Counted from the stretch's first letter, positions 45,653 to 54,860 are shown. The stretch: DNA of 64,000 bases from Gordonia polyisoprenivorans NBRC 16320 = JCM 10675 (GCF_000241325.1 NZ_BAEI01000070.1:1-64000); one strand, 5' to 3'. Notes: generated from the letters alone by a model not told the origin. Made by a program: numbers and translations.

Positions 45653-47056
45653 TCAGCGTGCGGCGAGTTCCTTCTCGGTGACGATGGTGTCATCGTGGGT
45701 GCGTGGCCGGTCGATCGGTTCCTCGTCGACCATGTCCTGTTCGTTGAACGGGTCGCGGCCGGCGAGTACCTCCTCGACCCGCGCCTTGTCGACGGTTCCG
45801 GTCCACGAGCCGACGAGCAGGGTGGCCACGGCGTTACCGGAGAAGTTGGTGACCGCACGCGCCTCCGACATGAAGCGGTCGATCCCGACGATGAGGCCGA
45901 CGCCGTCGAGCATCTCCGGTCGGTGGGCCTGCAGCCCGCCGGCGAGGGTGGCCAGGCCGGCGCCGCTGACGCCGGCGGCACCCTTGGAGGCGATGATCAT
46001 GAACGCCAGGAGACCGATCTGCTCCGGGATCGACAACGGATCACCCATGGCGTCGGCGATGAACAGCGAGGCCATGGTCAGGTAGATCGCGGTGCCGTCG
46101 AGATTGAACGAATAGCCGGTCGGCACGACGACACCGACGGTCGTCTTCTCGACACCGAGGTGTTCCATCTTGGCGATCAGCCGGGGCAGCGCGGACTCCG
46201 ACGATGAGGTCGCGAAGATCAGGATGTACTCGCGGGCCAGGTACCGGACCAGCTTGAAGATCGACACCCCGGCGGAGGTCTTGAGCAGCACTCCCAGCAC
46301 ACCGAACACGAACACCAGGCAGGTCAGATAGAACGCGACCATGAGCACCAGTAGCTGGCCCACCGCAGCCCAGCCGGTCTGGCCGACGACGTTGGCGATC
46401 GCACCGAAGGCGCCGATCGGGGCGACCCACAGGATCATGGTGAGGACCTTGAAGACCAGCTTCTGGAAGTAGGCCACCGCGTTGAGGATGGGTTCGCCCG
46501 TGCGCCCCATGGCCTGGATGGCGAAGCCGACGAGCAGTGCCACGAACAGGGCCTGCAGCACGCTGCCCTCGGTGAGCGACGACAGCAGCGAGGTGGGGAT
46601 GATGCCCTCGATGAACTCCATGGTCCCGCCCGATTCGTGGGCCTTCTCCGCCAGCTCTGCGCCCTGACCGGCCACCGCCGAGATGTTGAGACCGGTGCCG
46701 GGCTTGATGAGGTTGCCGACGACCAGGCCGATGGCCAGGGCGACGGTCGACATCACCAGGAAGTAGACGAAGGCCAGGCCGCCGACCTTGCCGACGGTGG
46801 CGGCCTTGCGGACCGATCCGATGCCCAGGACGATGGTGCAGAAGATCACCGGCGCGATCATCATCTTGATGAGGGCGACGAACATCGTGCCCAGCACGCC
46901 GATGTCCTTGCCCACCTCCGGCCAGATCAACCCGACGGCCACGCCGGCGACCACCGCGATGATCACCGAGATGTAGAGCCAATGGGTGCGGTCCCGCTTC
47001 TTGCGCGGGGTGGCCGGGAAATCGGCGGTGCCCGCCGCGTTCGACCTGATGTTCAT
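45653..47056 (-). CDS. dctA: C4-dicarboxylate:cation symporter DctA
   Basis: Imports succinate, fumarate and malate with H+ or Na+ across the cytoplasmic membrane. The 467 residues are longer than the E. coli protein because of N- and C-terminal tails. Signatures of the DAACS family: hydrophobic helices from WLYISVIIAVVAGVAVGLIW, the serine-rich ATSSSESALPRLIAKME, VVPTGYSFNLDGTAIYLTMA, and the re-entrant stretch ASKGAAGVSGAGLATLAG. The C-terminus is charged (EEPIDRPRTHDDTIVTEKE). ATG 47056 follows GAAAGGACT. It is divergent from a CitA/DcuS-type two-component system, the classic arrangement for a dicarboxylate-induced transporter. Confidence 0.95.
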   Translation of the reverse strand: MNIRSNAAGTADFPATPRKKRDRTHWLYISVIIAVVAGVAVGLIWPEVGKDIGVLGTMFVALIKMMIAPVIFCTIVLGIGSVRKAATVGKVGGLAFVYFLVMSTVALAIGLVVGNLIKPGTGLNISAVAGQGAELAEKAHESGGTMEFIEGIIPTSLLSSLTEGSVLQALFVALLVGFAIQAMGRTGEPILNAVAYFQKLVFKVLTMILWVAPIGAFGAIANVVGQTGWAAVGQLLVLMVAFYLTCLVFVFGVLGVLLKTSAGVSIFKLVRYLAREYILIFATSSSESALPRLIAKMEHLGVEKTTVGVVVPTGYSFNLDGTAIYLTMASLFIADAMGDPLSIPEQIGLLAFMIIASKGAAGVSGAGLATLAGGLQAHRPEMLDGVGLIVGIDRFMSEARAVTNFSGNAVATLLVGSWTGTVDKARVEEVLAGRDPFNEQDMVDEEPIDRPRTHDDTIVTEKELAAR

Positions 47057-47128
47057 CAGTGAGTCCTTTCTCGTCCCGCCCTCGCGTATGGCGATGGGAG
47101 GTGCTGACTGAGAATTCTTCGGCGTCAC

Positions 47129-47144
47129 GGTGACCCCGGTCACC
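47129..47144. promoter_or_regulatory. Inverted repeat in the dctA-kinase divergent promoter
   Basis: A perfect GGTGAC-CCCG-GTCACC dyad lies between divergent dctA and its sensor kinase, followed by GTTCATTTCGTTCA, a pair of near-direct TTCA motifs. It may bind the response regulator or a CRP-like protein. Support is by position and symmetry only. Confidence 0.4.
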
Positions 47145-47258
47145 ATTGAGTTCATTTCGTTCAGTGGCGTGGACCACCTCGATCGGGCAGTGTGAGTGCG
47201 CCGGTCCGGCACGATGTGTCAGGTTGGGGCCGGTGGTGGAGAACGAGGAGGCGCACGG

Positions 47259-48842
47259 GTGAGGGCACGGTTGCTGCCGCGGTCGCTGGCCGGGCAGGCG
47301 GTCGCATTGCAGGTCGCGGTGGTCATCGCCATCGTCGTGGTGGGCAGCCTGCTCGCGGTCGTCGATGCCCGGGCCGACGCGAATCGTGCGGCGCGGGAGC
47401 AGGTGACCGCGGTGGCGGTGAGTATCGCCGACGCCCCGTCGACCGCCGCGGCGATCACCTCACCCGACCCGACGACGCAACTGCAACCGGTCACCGAGCA
47501 CATCCGGCTGGCCACCGGCATCGCGTTCATCACGATCATGAACACCCACGGCATCCGCTACACCCACACCGATCCCCGGTTCATCGGTGGTCACTACCTG
47601 GGCACCATCGAACCGGCGCTGCGGGGGCAGACGTTCACCGAGATCTACACCGGCACACTCGGTCCGTCGGTCCGCACCATCGCTCCGGTCCGCGCCGGCG
47701 ACGGCACCATCGTCGGCGCGGTGGCCGCGGGCATCACCCAGTCCACGTTGACCGAGGACTGGGTGTCGCAACTGCCGCTCATCGGCGCCATCGGCGGCGT
47801 CGCCCTGGTGATCGCGTTGGTCGGCCTGTGGGCGATCCGTCGGCGTCTGCTTCGTCATACCGGTGGGCTCACGCCGACGGAGTTGCGGGTGATGTACGAC
47901 CATCACGATGCGGTCCTGCACGCGGTCCGTGAGGGACTCGTCGTCGTCGATTCGTCGCGCCCGGTACTCGTCAACGACGAGGCGCGCCGCCTGCTGGGAA
48001 CCGTTGAGCCGCTTGGTATCCCGGAGTTCATGACGTCGGGAACCGAGCCGTTGCGCGACGTTCTCGTCGCCGAGGGAGGTCGAGTACTGATGGTGAATCG
48101 GTCACCGGTGCCCGGTCGGGATGCCGCGGTGATCACCATCCGCGACCGCACCGAGGTGGCCGAGGCGATGGGTGAACTCGACTCGATGACACGCTTCGCC
48201 GAGGCGCTGCGGTCGCAGGCGCACGAGTCGGCCAACCGCCTGCACACGATCGTGGCGTTGATCGAGATGGGGCGGTCGGCCGACGCCGTGCGCATGGCCA
48301 CCGAGAACCTCGAACTCTCCCAGAAACTCGTCGACCGGGTCGGCGACGCGGTGGTCGAGCCGACGCTGGCGGCATTGCTGCTCGGCAAGACGGCACAGGC
48401 CGCCGAACGCGGTGTCGAACTTACGCTCACCGAGGACTCGATGGTCGATGACCATGCGACGCAGATCCTTTCGGCCGGTGAGATGATCACCGTGGTGGGC
48501 AATCTGATCGACAACGCACTCGACGCCGTCGACCCGGACGATCCCTGGGTCGAGGTGACCGTCATCGGCGACGCTGCCCACGTGCACGTGGTCGTCGCCG
48601 ATTCCGGACCCGGCATGACTCCCGACGAGTTCGCTTGAGCGCGACGCCGCGGTTACTCGACGAAAGCCGGTGGCGACACGGCCGGACGCGGACTCGGTCT
48701 CGCGTTGGTCGCGCAGGTCGTGCACCTGCACGGCGGTACGATCCGAGCGGAGAACACCTACGGTTCGGTGGTCGGCGTCGAGATCACGGCCGGCGCGCAG
48801 GCGTCGACACCGACCGAACCGGACGCCGGGAGGCTCAGATGA
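47259..48842 (+). pseudogene. CitA/DcuS-type sensor kinase interrupted by an in-frame TGA
   Basis: Without the stop it would be a 527-residue membrane sensor for C4-dicarboxylates. GTG 47259 follows GAGGAGG. Seen: helix 1 (QVAVVIAIVVVGSLLAVVD), an extracytoplasmic PAS sensor (YTHTDPRFIGGHYLGT), helix 2 (LIGAIGGVALVIALVGLW), a DcuS-like H-box (RSQAHESANRLHTIVAL), N-box NLIDNALDAVD and G1 motif DSGPGM. At 48636-48638 a TGA follows DEFA; the same frame then continues RRRGYSTKAGG, with the G2 box AGRGLGLALV and GGTIRAENTYGSVVGVEI, to TGA 48840. So the ATPase domain is split within one frame. Spacing between DEFA and RGYSTK is about one residue short of relatives. It may be a true nonsense change, a sequencing error or a recoded stop. 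Confidence 0.85.
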
Positions 48843-48858
48843 TGCGAGCAGAGGCGAG

Positions 48859-49554
48859 ATGATCCGGGTGCTCGTCGTCGAGGACGACCAGGTGATCGCC
48901 GCCGCGCATGTCGACTTCCTGTCGCGCATCGGCGGATTCGACGTTGTCGCGCATGCAGCCACCGCGCAGGAGGCGCTGCGGCGAGCCACCGCGGCCGCCG
49001 ACGGCGCTCACCCCGTCGACCTCGTCCTGCTCGATCTCGGCCTGCCCGACGCGAGCGGCATCTCGCTGGCCTCGGCATTGTCGGGCATCGTCCCGTCCCC
49101 CGACATCATCGCGATCACCGCGCAACGAGACCTGGATTCGGTTCGTAGCGCGATGGCCCACGGGGTACTGCTCTATCTCATCAAGCCGTTCACCTTCGCG
49201 GCATTCGGTGAGAAGATCCGGCAGTACCTGAGCTACCGCGAGGCGCTGACCGGTGGGGGAGACGCGGTGAGTCAACGCGACATCGATCGCGCGCTGGCGA
49301 ACCTGCGCACCGCCGACACCCGGCGTACCGCCGCGAAGGGTCGCTCCCCGGACACCGAGGACGCCGTCGGACGTGCCATCCGCGACAGCGCCGACGGTCT
49401 GACCGCCTCGGAGGTCGCCGGCGCGATCGGTAGCTCCCGGGTGACGGCCTGGCGCTACCTCGAGCGCCTCGCCGACGACGGTACGGTCGACCGGGTCACC
49501 GAGTACGGCAACACCGGTCGACCGCAGATCCGCTATGTGTGGCGGGCACGCTGA
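48859..49554 (+). CDS. CitB/DcuR-type response regulator
   Basis: A 231-residue regulator, partner of the interrupted kinase just upstream. The receiver domain has LVVEDDQ, the phosphorylated Asp in VLLDLGLPD and the Lys in LIKPFTF. The C-terminal helix-turn-helix (GLTASEVAGAIGSSRVTAWRYLERLADDG) is of the CitB/DcuR sort. ATG 48859 is preceded by AGAGGCGAG and lies 16 bases after the kinase's original end. Its probable target is the divergent dctA promoter. With the kinase broken, it may respond to another kinase or stay inactive. Confidence 0.9.
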   Translation: MIRVLVVEDDQVIAAAHVDFLSRIGGFDVVAHAATAQEALRRATAAADGAHPVDLVLLDLGLPDASGISLASALSGIVPSPDIIAITAQRDLDSVRSAMAHGVLLYLIKPFTFAAFGEKIRQYLSYREALTGGGDAVSQRDIDRALANLRTADTRRTAAKGRSPDTEDAVGRAIRDSADGLTASEVAGAIGSSRVTAWRYLERLADDGTVDRVTEYGNTGRPQIRYVWRAR

Positions 49555-49571
49555 GCCGCCGGCCGCGACGG

Positions 49572-52184
49572 TCATCGAGTGGCGTCGAACGCCCGGGCGC
49601 GCAGTGAACGTTCCACTCCCGCACGGCCTTCGACGATGAGACGCTTGAGCGCGGCGGGATGGTCGGCGGCCAGGAACTCATCGGCGGCCGTGAGACCGGC
49701 CTCGCTGATCTCCCACGACGGGTAGAGCCCGACCACCACCGTCTGGGCGACCTCGCTCGAACGCCGCGACCACACACCGGGCACGGCGTCGAAGAACTTC
49801 GCGACGTACTCGCCCAGCAGCGCACCCTGACCGGGGCGGGCGAAGCCGGCGACGACGGAACGGGTGAAGATGTTCGAGGCCGAATCGTCGTCGACGGCCT
49901 GGGCCCAGGCGTCGGCCTTCGCCTGCGCGAGCGGACGGGCGGCACGGGCCGTCGCGGCCTGCCGGGCACCGGCGGCGGTGTTGTCGCGCTCGGCCTCGGC
50001 ATCGATGACCGGGGTCGAGCCGGGGTCGGTGTCGATGGCGCCCGCGGTGGCCAGTGCGATCACCAGCCGCCACCGCAGATCGGTGTCGACGGTGAGCCCG
50101 GACAGCCCGTGCGACGCCGGGTCGTCACCGTCGAGCAGACCCTTGGCGACGCCGACCTGATCGTCGTCGAGAGCGCCGGCCAACAGGGTGTTGACGAAGG
50201 CCAACTGGTGATCCGAGCCGGGTTCGGCGGCGCGGGCGAGTTCGAGCAGTCGCGCCGAGAAGCCGGGACGCCCGGTCTGCTCGGCCCACGTCGGGTCGGC
50301 GTAGGACTCGATGGCGGTGGTGGCCTGCAACAGAACTCGCTGGACCACCCCGATCTCGGTTTCCGCGACGATCCCGCGCTCGACCAACTCGACGAAATCG
50401 CGGGCGGCCATCTCGGCCTGACGGGTCATCTCCCACGCCGCCGACCACACCAGGGTGCGTGGCATGGAATCGCTGATGTCGCCGATCCGGGTGGTCGCGG
50501 TCGACAACGAGTCGGGGTCGAGCCGCACCGAGGCGTAGGTGAGGTCGTCGTCGTTGATCAGGATCAGCTTGCCGCGGTGGACGCCGAGCAGATCGGCGAC
50601 GTCGGTGCGTTCGCCCTCGACGTCGAGTTCGACGCTGTGCGTGCGGGTCAACGCGCCCGAGTCGCCGTCGTCATAGATGCCAACCCGCAGCCGGTGCACC
50701 CTCGTCGCGCCCACCTTTGACGAGTTGTCGGCGCCACCGGCACCCGGGACCGCACCGTCCTGCACGATGGTGAACCGGGTGAATGCGCCCGAGTCGTCGA
50801 GCTCGAAGTCCGGGCGCAACACGTTGATGCCGGTGGTCTTGAGCCACTGCCCACCCCAGTCTGACAAGTCGCGGCCCGAGGACTTCTCCAGTGCGGCAAG
50901 AAGATCGGAGAACGTCGCGTTACCGAAGCGGTGCGCGGAGAAGTAATCGCGGAGACCGGCGAGGAAGTCCTCGAGGCCGACGTAGGCGACGAGTTGTTTG
51001 AGCACCGACGCGCCCTTGGCGTAGGTGATGCCGTCGAAGTTCACCTCGACCGCGGCGATATCGGGGATGTCGGCGGCCACCGGATGCGTCGAGGGCAACT
51101 GGTCCTGACGGTAGGCCCACGACTTCTCGACGTTGGCGAAGGTGGTCCAGGCGCTGGTGTACTCGGTCGCCTCCGCCTGGCACAGCACCGAGGCGAAGGT
51201 GGCGAAGGATTCGTTGAGCCACAGGTCATCCCACCATTTCATGGTGACGAGGTCGCCGAACCACATGTGGGCCATCTCGTGCAGGACGGTTTCGGCTCGG
51301 CGCTCATAGAGATAGTTGGTGACGCGGGACCGGAAGACGTAGTCCTCCAGGAAGGTCACCGCCCCGGCATTCTCCATCGCGCCCGCATTGAACTCCGGAA
51401 CGAAGAGCTGATCGTACTTGCCGAAGGCGTAAGGGATGCCGAAGTTCTTGTGGTAGAACGCGAATCCCTGCTTGGTCTCGGTGAACAACCGGTCGGCGTC
51501 CATGAACTCCGCCAGCGAGGCCCGGCAGTAGATCCCCAGGGGGATGGTGCCGTGCTCGTCGGTGTAGGAGTCGGTCCATTCGGCGTAGGGACCGGCGATC
51601 AGGGCCACGAGGTAGGTGCTCATCGTCGGCGTCTCACGGAAGCGGTGCACGCCGGGTTCGGCGGCCACGGTGTTGACCACGGGCGCGTTGGAGATCACCT
51701 TCCAATCGGTGGGCGCGGTGACCGTCAGCGTGTAGGTGGCCTTGAGGTCGGGCTGATCGAAACACGCGAACATCCGCTTGGCATCGGCGGTTTCGAACTG
51801 CGAGTACAGGTAGACCGCGTCGTCGGTGGGGTCGACGAAACGGTGGAGGCCCTCGCCGGTGTTCGAGTAGGCGCAGTCGGCCACCACGGTCAGGGTGTTC
51901 TCGGCGGCCAGACCGGTCAATTCGATGCCGACGGACTCGTCGAAGTCGGTGACGTCGAGTTCGGTGCCGTTGAGCGTCGCCGAGCGCAGGGTCGGCGCAA
52001 CGAGATCGATGACGGTCGATGCGCCCTGCGTGGCGGTGAAGGTCACCGTCGTGGTGGAGGCGAAGGTGGTGGCGCCCGGTGCGCCGTTGCCGTCGGTGAG
52101 ATCGAGCTCGATGGCGTAGTGGGACACGTCGACGGTGGCGGCGCGCTCGCGGGCCTGATCACGGGTGAGATTAGGGGCAGTCAC
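49572..52184 (-). CDS. pepN: Aminopeptidase N, M1 family
   Basis: Zinc metallopeptidase that removes N-terminal residues from peptides in the cytosol. It has 870 residues, as in the actinobacterial Ape2-type enzymes. The substrate motif GAMENAGAV and the zinc-binding HEMAHMWFGDL ... WLNESFA (HExxH plus a distant Glu) are intact. The ERAP1-like C-terminal domain follows from about residue 530. The ATG at 52184 begins MTAPNLTRDQARERAATVDV, the family start. It is convergent with the response regulator and next to the Rv2466c-like gene, as in M. tuberculosis (Rv2467). Confidence 0.97.
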   Translation of the reverse strand: MTAPNLTRDQARERAATVDVSHYAIELDLTDGNGAPGATTFASTTTVTFTATQGASTVIDLVAPTLRSATLNGTELDVTDFDESVGIELTGLAAENTLTVVADCAYSNTGEGLHRFVDPTDDAVYLYSQFETADAKRMFACFDQPDLKATYTLTVTAPTDWKVISNAPVVNTVAAEPGVHRFRETPTMSTYLVALIAGPYAEWTDSYTDEHGTIPLGIYCRASLAEFMDADRLFTETKQGFAFYHKNFGIPYAFGKYDQLFVPEFNAGAMENAGAVTFLEDYVFRSRVTNYLYERRAETVLHEMAHMWFGDLVTMKWWDDLWLNESFATFASVLCQAEATEYTSAWTTFANVEKSWAYRQDQLPSTHPVAADIPDIAAVEVNFDGITYAKGASVLKQLVAYVGLEDFLAGLRDYFSAHRFGNATFSDLLAALEKSSGRDLSDWGGQWLKTTGINVLRPDFELDDSGAFTRFTIVQDGAVPGAGGADNSSKVGATRVHRLRVGIYDDGDSGALTRTHSVELDVEGERTDVADLLGVHRGKLILINDDDLTYASVRLDPDSLSTATTRIGDISDSMPRTLVWSAAWEMTRQAEMAARDFVELVERGIVAETEIGVVQRVLLQATTAIESYADPTWAEQTGRPGFSARLLELARAAEPGSDHQLAFVNTLLAGALDDDQVGVAKGLLDGDDPASHGLSGLTVDTDLRWRLVIALATAGAIDTDPGSTPVIDAEAERDNTAAGARQAATARAARPLAQAKADAWAQAVDDDSASNIFTRSVVAGFARPGQGALLGEYVAKFFDAVPGVWSRRSSEVAQTVVVGLYPSWEISEAGLTAADEFLAADHPAALKRLIVEGRAGVERSLRARAFDATR

Positions 52185-52352
52185 AGCGGCCAGCTTAGTG
52201 CTCGGCGACGATCGGGGGTGCCGACGCGACGCCGGGGGAGCAGGATCGGATGGAATGGGCTAAGCCGCGCGCGGGTTGAGTGGGCCGAGTTCGCCGCGCA
52301 CCCGGTGTGAGCAAAGGGGTGTCCGGGAATCGTCGAGAAGAAGGGAAGACGT

Positions 52353-52958
52353 ATGTCGAAGGATCGTGTGGATTTCTGGTTCGACCCGCTGTGCCCATGG
52401 TGCTGGATCACCTCGCGGTGGATCCTCGAGGTCGAGAAGGTGCGCGACATCGAGGTGAATTTCCACATCATGAGCCTGGCGGTGCTCAACGAGGGGCGCG
52501 ACATCCCCGACAGCTACCGCGAGGGCCTCAAACAGGCATGGAAGCCGGTCCGTGTGATCGCCGCCGCGGCCGCGGCGAAGGGTGAGTCGATCCTCGATCC
52601 GCTCTACACCGCGATGGGTACCCGTATCCACAACGGACAGAACAAGGATTTCGACGTGGTGATCGCCGAGTCGCTCGCCGAACTCGATCTCGATCCGACC
52701 CTGGCCGAGGCCGCCGACTCCACCGAGTTCGACGAGGTGATTCGGGAGAGCCATCACCGCGGGATGGACAAGGTCGGCGACGACGTCGGCACGCCGACCA
52801 TCCACATCAATGATGTGGCCTTCTTCGGTCCCGTGCTCTCGCGCATCCCGCGCGGGGAGACCGCGGGCACGGTGTGGGACGGTGCGGTGGCACTGGCGTC
52901 CTACCCACACTTCTTCGAGCTCAAGCGCTCTCGCAACGAGGACCCCGAATTCGACTGA
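52353..52958 (+). CDS. DsbA-fold mycothiol-dependent oxidoreductase (Rv2466c family)
   Basis: A cytosolic thioredoxin-fold enzyme of 201 residues with the CPWC active site in FWFDPLCPWCWITSRW. The alpha-helical insertion of the DsbA/FrnE group follows, then the cis-Pro loop DVGTPTIHIND and the C-terminal EDPEFD. Mycobacterial Rv2466c is a mycothiol-dependent oxidoreductase/nitroreductase that activates certain thienopyrimidine drugs and protects against oxidative stress; this is inferred by family and context. The ATG at 52353 follows GAAGGGAAG. It lies between pepN and rpiB as in M. tuberculosis. Confidence 0.93.
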   Translation: MSKDRVDFWFDPLCPWCWITSRWILEVEKVRDIEVNFHIMSLAVLNEGRDIPDSYREGLKQAWKPVRVIAAAAAAKGESILDPLYTAMGTRIHNGQNKDFDVVIAESLAELDLDPTLAEAADSTEFDEVIRESHHRGMDKVGDDVGTPTIHINDVAFFGPVLSRIPRGETAGTVWDGAVALASYPHFFELKRSRNEDPEFD

Positions 52959-52972
52959 CCGCCCCGGCGTGT

Positions 52973-53013
52973 ACTCCGCCCCGACGACTCTCCTCCGGTC
53001 GCCGGGGCGGAGT
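52973..53013 (+). terminator. Hairpin after the Rv2466c-like gene
   Basis: An 11-bp perfect stem (52973-52983 with 53003-53013) with a long 19-base loop lies 15 bases after the stop. No T-run follows, so termination may be partial. Confidence 0.5.
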
Positions 53014-53040
53014 CGTCCGGGGGTAACCCCATGGTCTCGG

Positions 53041-53110
53041 GGGTGACGACCACTGTCGGGTCGTCACCCGGCACCGGAATCGCGGGTGGGCGGGATCTAT
53101 AGTGAGGCGC
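53041..53110 (+). promoter_or_regulatory. Inverted repeat and -10 element of rpiB
   Basis: A perfect 10-bp inverted repeat GGGTGACGAC/GTCGTCACCC (53041-53050 and 53060-53069) is followed by TATAGT at 53098-53103, a good -10 hexamer, seven bases before ATG 53111. The transcript would therefore begin at or next to the start codon. The inverted repeat may be an operator or the end of the upstream terminator region. Confidence 0.55.
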
Positions 53111-53584
53111 ATGCGCGTATACGTGGGTGGAGATCATGCCGGCTTCGAACTCAAGGCGGCCATCGCCGAGCATCTGCGGTCCAACGGTCATGAGGTGATC
53201 GACTGCGGGGCACACGTCTACGACGCCGCCGATGATTACCCGGCATTCTGCATCGCCGCAGCGGAGAAGGTGGTGGCCGATCCGGGCAGCCTCGGAATCG
53301 TGCTCGGCGGCAGTGGAAACGGCGAACAGATCGCCGCGAACAAGGTGCCCGGTGCGCGGTGCGCCCTGGCGTGGAGCGTCGAGACGGCCCAGCTCGCTCG
53401 CCAGCACAACAATGCGCAGTTGATGGGGATCGGTGGACGGATGCACACCACCGAGGAGGCGCTGGCGATCGTCGACGCCTTCTTGGCGGCGAAGTGGTCG
53501 GAGGAACCGCGCCACCAGCGTCGCATCGACATCCTCTCGGAGTTCGAGAAGACCGGTGTGGCGCCGGCCGTCCCCGAGTCCTGA
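53111..53584 (+). CDS. rpiB: Ribose-5-phosphate isomerase B
   Basis: Interconverts ribose 5-phosphate and ribulose 5-phosphate in the pentose phosphate pathway. The 157 residues start MRVYVGGDHAGFELK. Like mycobacterial RpiB, the E. coli catalytic Cys is missing: the loop reads LGGSGNGEQIAANK, and the Glu of GNGE is the likely base. Arg/His phosphate ligands are in RQHNNAQLMGIGGR. I prefer ATG 53111 to GTG 53102 because the promoter's -10 lies just upstream, implying a leaderless mRNA. It is followed by the Nei-like gene 57 bases on. Confidence 0.95.
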   Translation: MRVYVGGDHAGFELKAAIAEHLRSNGHEVIDCGAHVYDAADDYPAFCIAAAEKVVADPGSLGIVLGGSGNGEQIAANKVPGARCALAWSVETAQLARQHNNAQLMGIGGRMHTTEEALAIVDAFLAAKWSEEPRHQRRIDILSEFEKTGVAPAVPES

Positions 53585-53641
53585 GGGCAGCGCACTCGGT
53601 GACGGTGGCGACATCGGCGAGTTCGGCGACGGTGGTCGTCG

Positions 53642-54445
53642 ATGCCTGAGGGGCATACCCTGCATCGCCTCGCCCGGCGTCAACAGAAGCTCTTCGGTGG
53701 GCAGCGGGTGCGGGTGTCGAGCCCGCAGGGGCGTTTTGCCGAGGGCGCCGCGGTGGTCGACGGCATGGAGTTCCATCGCGCGCAGGCGTGGGGTAAGCAC
53801 CTCATACAGCGCTACCGCGACGGCAAGCGGACCCAACTGCTGCACGTCCACCTCGGGCTCTACGGCTCGTTCTCCGAACTCGCGGTGCCGATGGGGGAGC
53901 CCGTCGGACAGGTCCGGATGCGGATCGTCGGAGACGAGGTGGGCACCGACCTGCGCGGGCCGACCGCCTGCGAGTTGTACACGCCTGCCGACCTCGAGGA
54001 CCTCGTCGCGCGGCTCGGCCCGGATCCACTACGGTCCGACGCCGACCCGGAGCGTGCGTGGCAGGCGATCCACCGGTCGTCACGACCGATCGGCGCCCTG
54101 CTGATGGATCAGAAGGTGATGGCCGGCGTGGGTAACGTCTATCGTGCCGAGGTCCTTTTTCGTGCACGTCTCGACCCGATGCGGGCCGGGCGCACCGTCG
54201 ATCGGGAGGCCTTCGACGACATGTGGGCCGACCTCGTCGCCCTCATGCGAATCGGTGTGCGGCGCGGGCGAATTCACGTGATTCGGCCGGAGGACGATCA
54301 CGGGCCGGGGTCGTACGCACCGGATCGGCCACGCACCTATGTGTACCGGCGCACCGGAGAACCCTGTCGGATCTGCCGAACCCCGATCGCGACCACCGAA
54401 CTCGTGGGCCGAAACCTGTACTGGTGTCCCCACTGTCAGCGGTGA
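53642..54445 (+). CDS. nei: Fpg/Nei family DNA glycosylase/AP lyase
   Basis: Base-excision repair enzyme removing oxidised bases. The 267 residues begin MPEGHTLHRLARR, in which Pro2 and Glu3 are catalytic after Met removal. The helix-two-turn-helix reads LLMDQKVMAGVGNVYRAEVL, and the zinc finger is CRICRTPIATTELVGRNLYWCPHC with the Arg of the finger lost or shifted relative to Fpg. MPEGH is usual for the Nei-like Rv2464c group. It follows rpiB closely on the same strand, as in M. tuberculosis. Substrate range (pyrimidine lesions or hydantoins) is inferred by group. Confidence 0.94.
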   Translation: MPEGHTLHRLARRQQKLFGGQRVRVSSPQGRFAEGAAVVDGMEFHRAQAWGKHLIQRYRDGKRTQLLHVHLGLYGSFSELAVPMGEPVGQVRMRIVGDEVGTDLRGPTACELYTPADLEDLVARLGPDPLRSDADPERAWQAIHRSSRPIGALLMDQKVMAGVGNVYRAEVLFRARLDPMRAGRTVDREAFDDMWADLVALMRIGVRRGRIHVIRPEDDHGPGSYAPDRPRTYVYRRTGEPCRICRTPIATTELVGRNLYWCPHCQR

Positions 54446-54488
54446 CGGCCATACCAGTTGCTGCGTCAGAATGGGAAGTGCTTGAGGG

Positions 54489-54629
54489 TCAGCGACTTTC
54501 GTGACGCTGCGCCATGACGAGCAGCTCGTCGCGCTGGGCTCCGGACGACATCAGGGCGATGCGCTCGTAGAGCCGACGGTGGTTGTGGCCGGAGGGGAGG
54601 AAACGTTCACGCAGACGTGCGAACGACAT
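54489..54629 (-). CDS. Small 46-residue basic protein
   Basis: ORF on the minus strand encoding MSFARLRERFLPSGHNHRRL, continuing with a helical YERIALMSSGAQRDELLVM and ending QRHESR. GC is high at codon third positions. The upstream GAAAGAAGCGGTACCC gives a weak ribosome site. Two phased GTAAC motifs (54711-54726) lie about 85 bases upstream. It has no membrane segment or Cys; Arg/His-rich. It fills most of the 400-base gap between nei and the hydrolase gene. Function unknown. I rate it real because of its codon bias and the upstream motif, but it is small. Confidence 0.6.
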   Translation of the reverse strand: MSFARLRERFLPSGHNHRRLYERIALMSSGAQRDELLVMAQRHESR

Positions 54630-54710
54630 GGGTACCGCTTCTTTCGTACTTCTCGGGGGATGGTGATCGTCGACGGTTCGCGACCGTGTTCGACCTCGTC
54701 CATTGTTCGC

Positions 54711-54726
54711 GTTACGAATGTGTTAC
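54711..54726 (-). promoter_or_regulatory. Phased GTAAC repeats upstream of the 46-residue ORF
   Basis: On the minus strand GTAAC occurs twice, 11 bases apart (plus-strand GTTAC at 54711 and 54722), each preceded by C and followed by A or G. Direct GTAAC-type repeats with 11-base phasing are used by actinobacterial response regulators such as MtrA, and the spacing also fits a GlnR-like box. The choice between them is open. Confidence 0.45.
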
Positions 54727-54860
54727 GCAACCGGAATCCAGGTGATCCTGGGCACCCTCGGCACGTCGGTGACCAGGCATCACATCGCGATGGTCCAACT
54801 CTCATCCGGCCCTCAGCCGACTGTCCGGCCCCTCTCATCGACCATCGCGACGATGGAGTC

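Noticed and set aside
48600..48700. Frameshift in the dicarboxylate kinase
   Set aside because: The downstream homologous segment is in the same frame as the upstream part, so a nonsense codon, not a net frameshift, explains it.
49659..50720. Plus-strand frame opposite pepN
   Set aside because: Gly/Arg/Val-rich shadow with no ribosome site; pepN carries intact zinc motifs.
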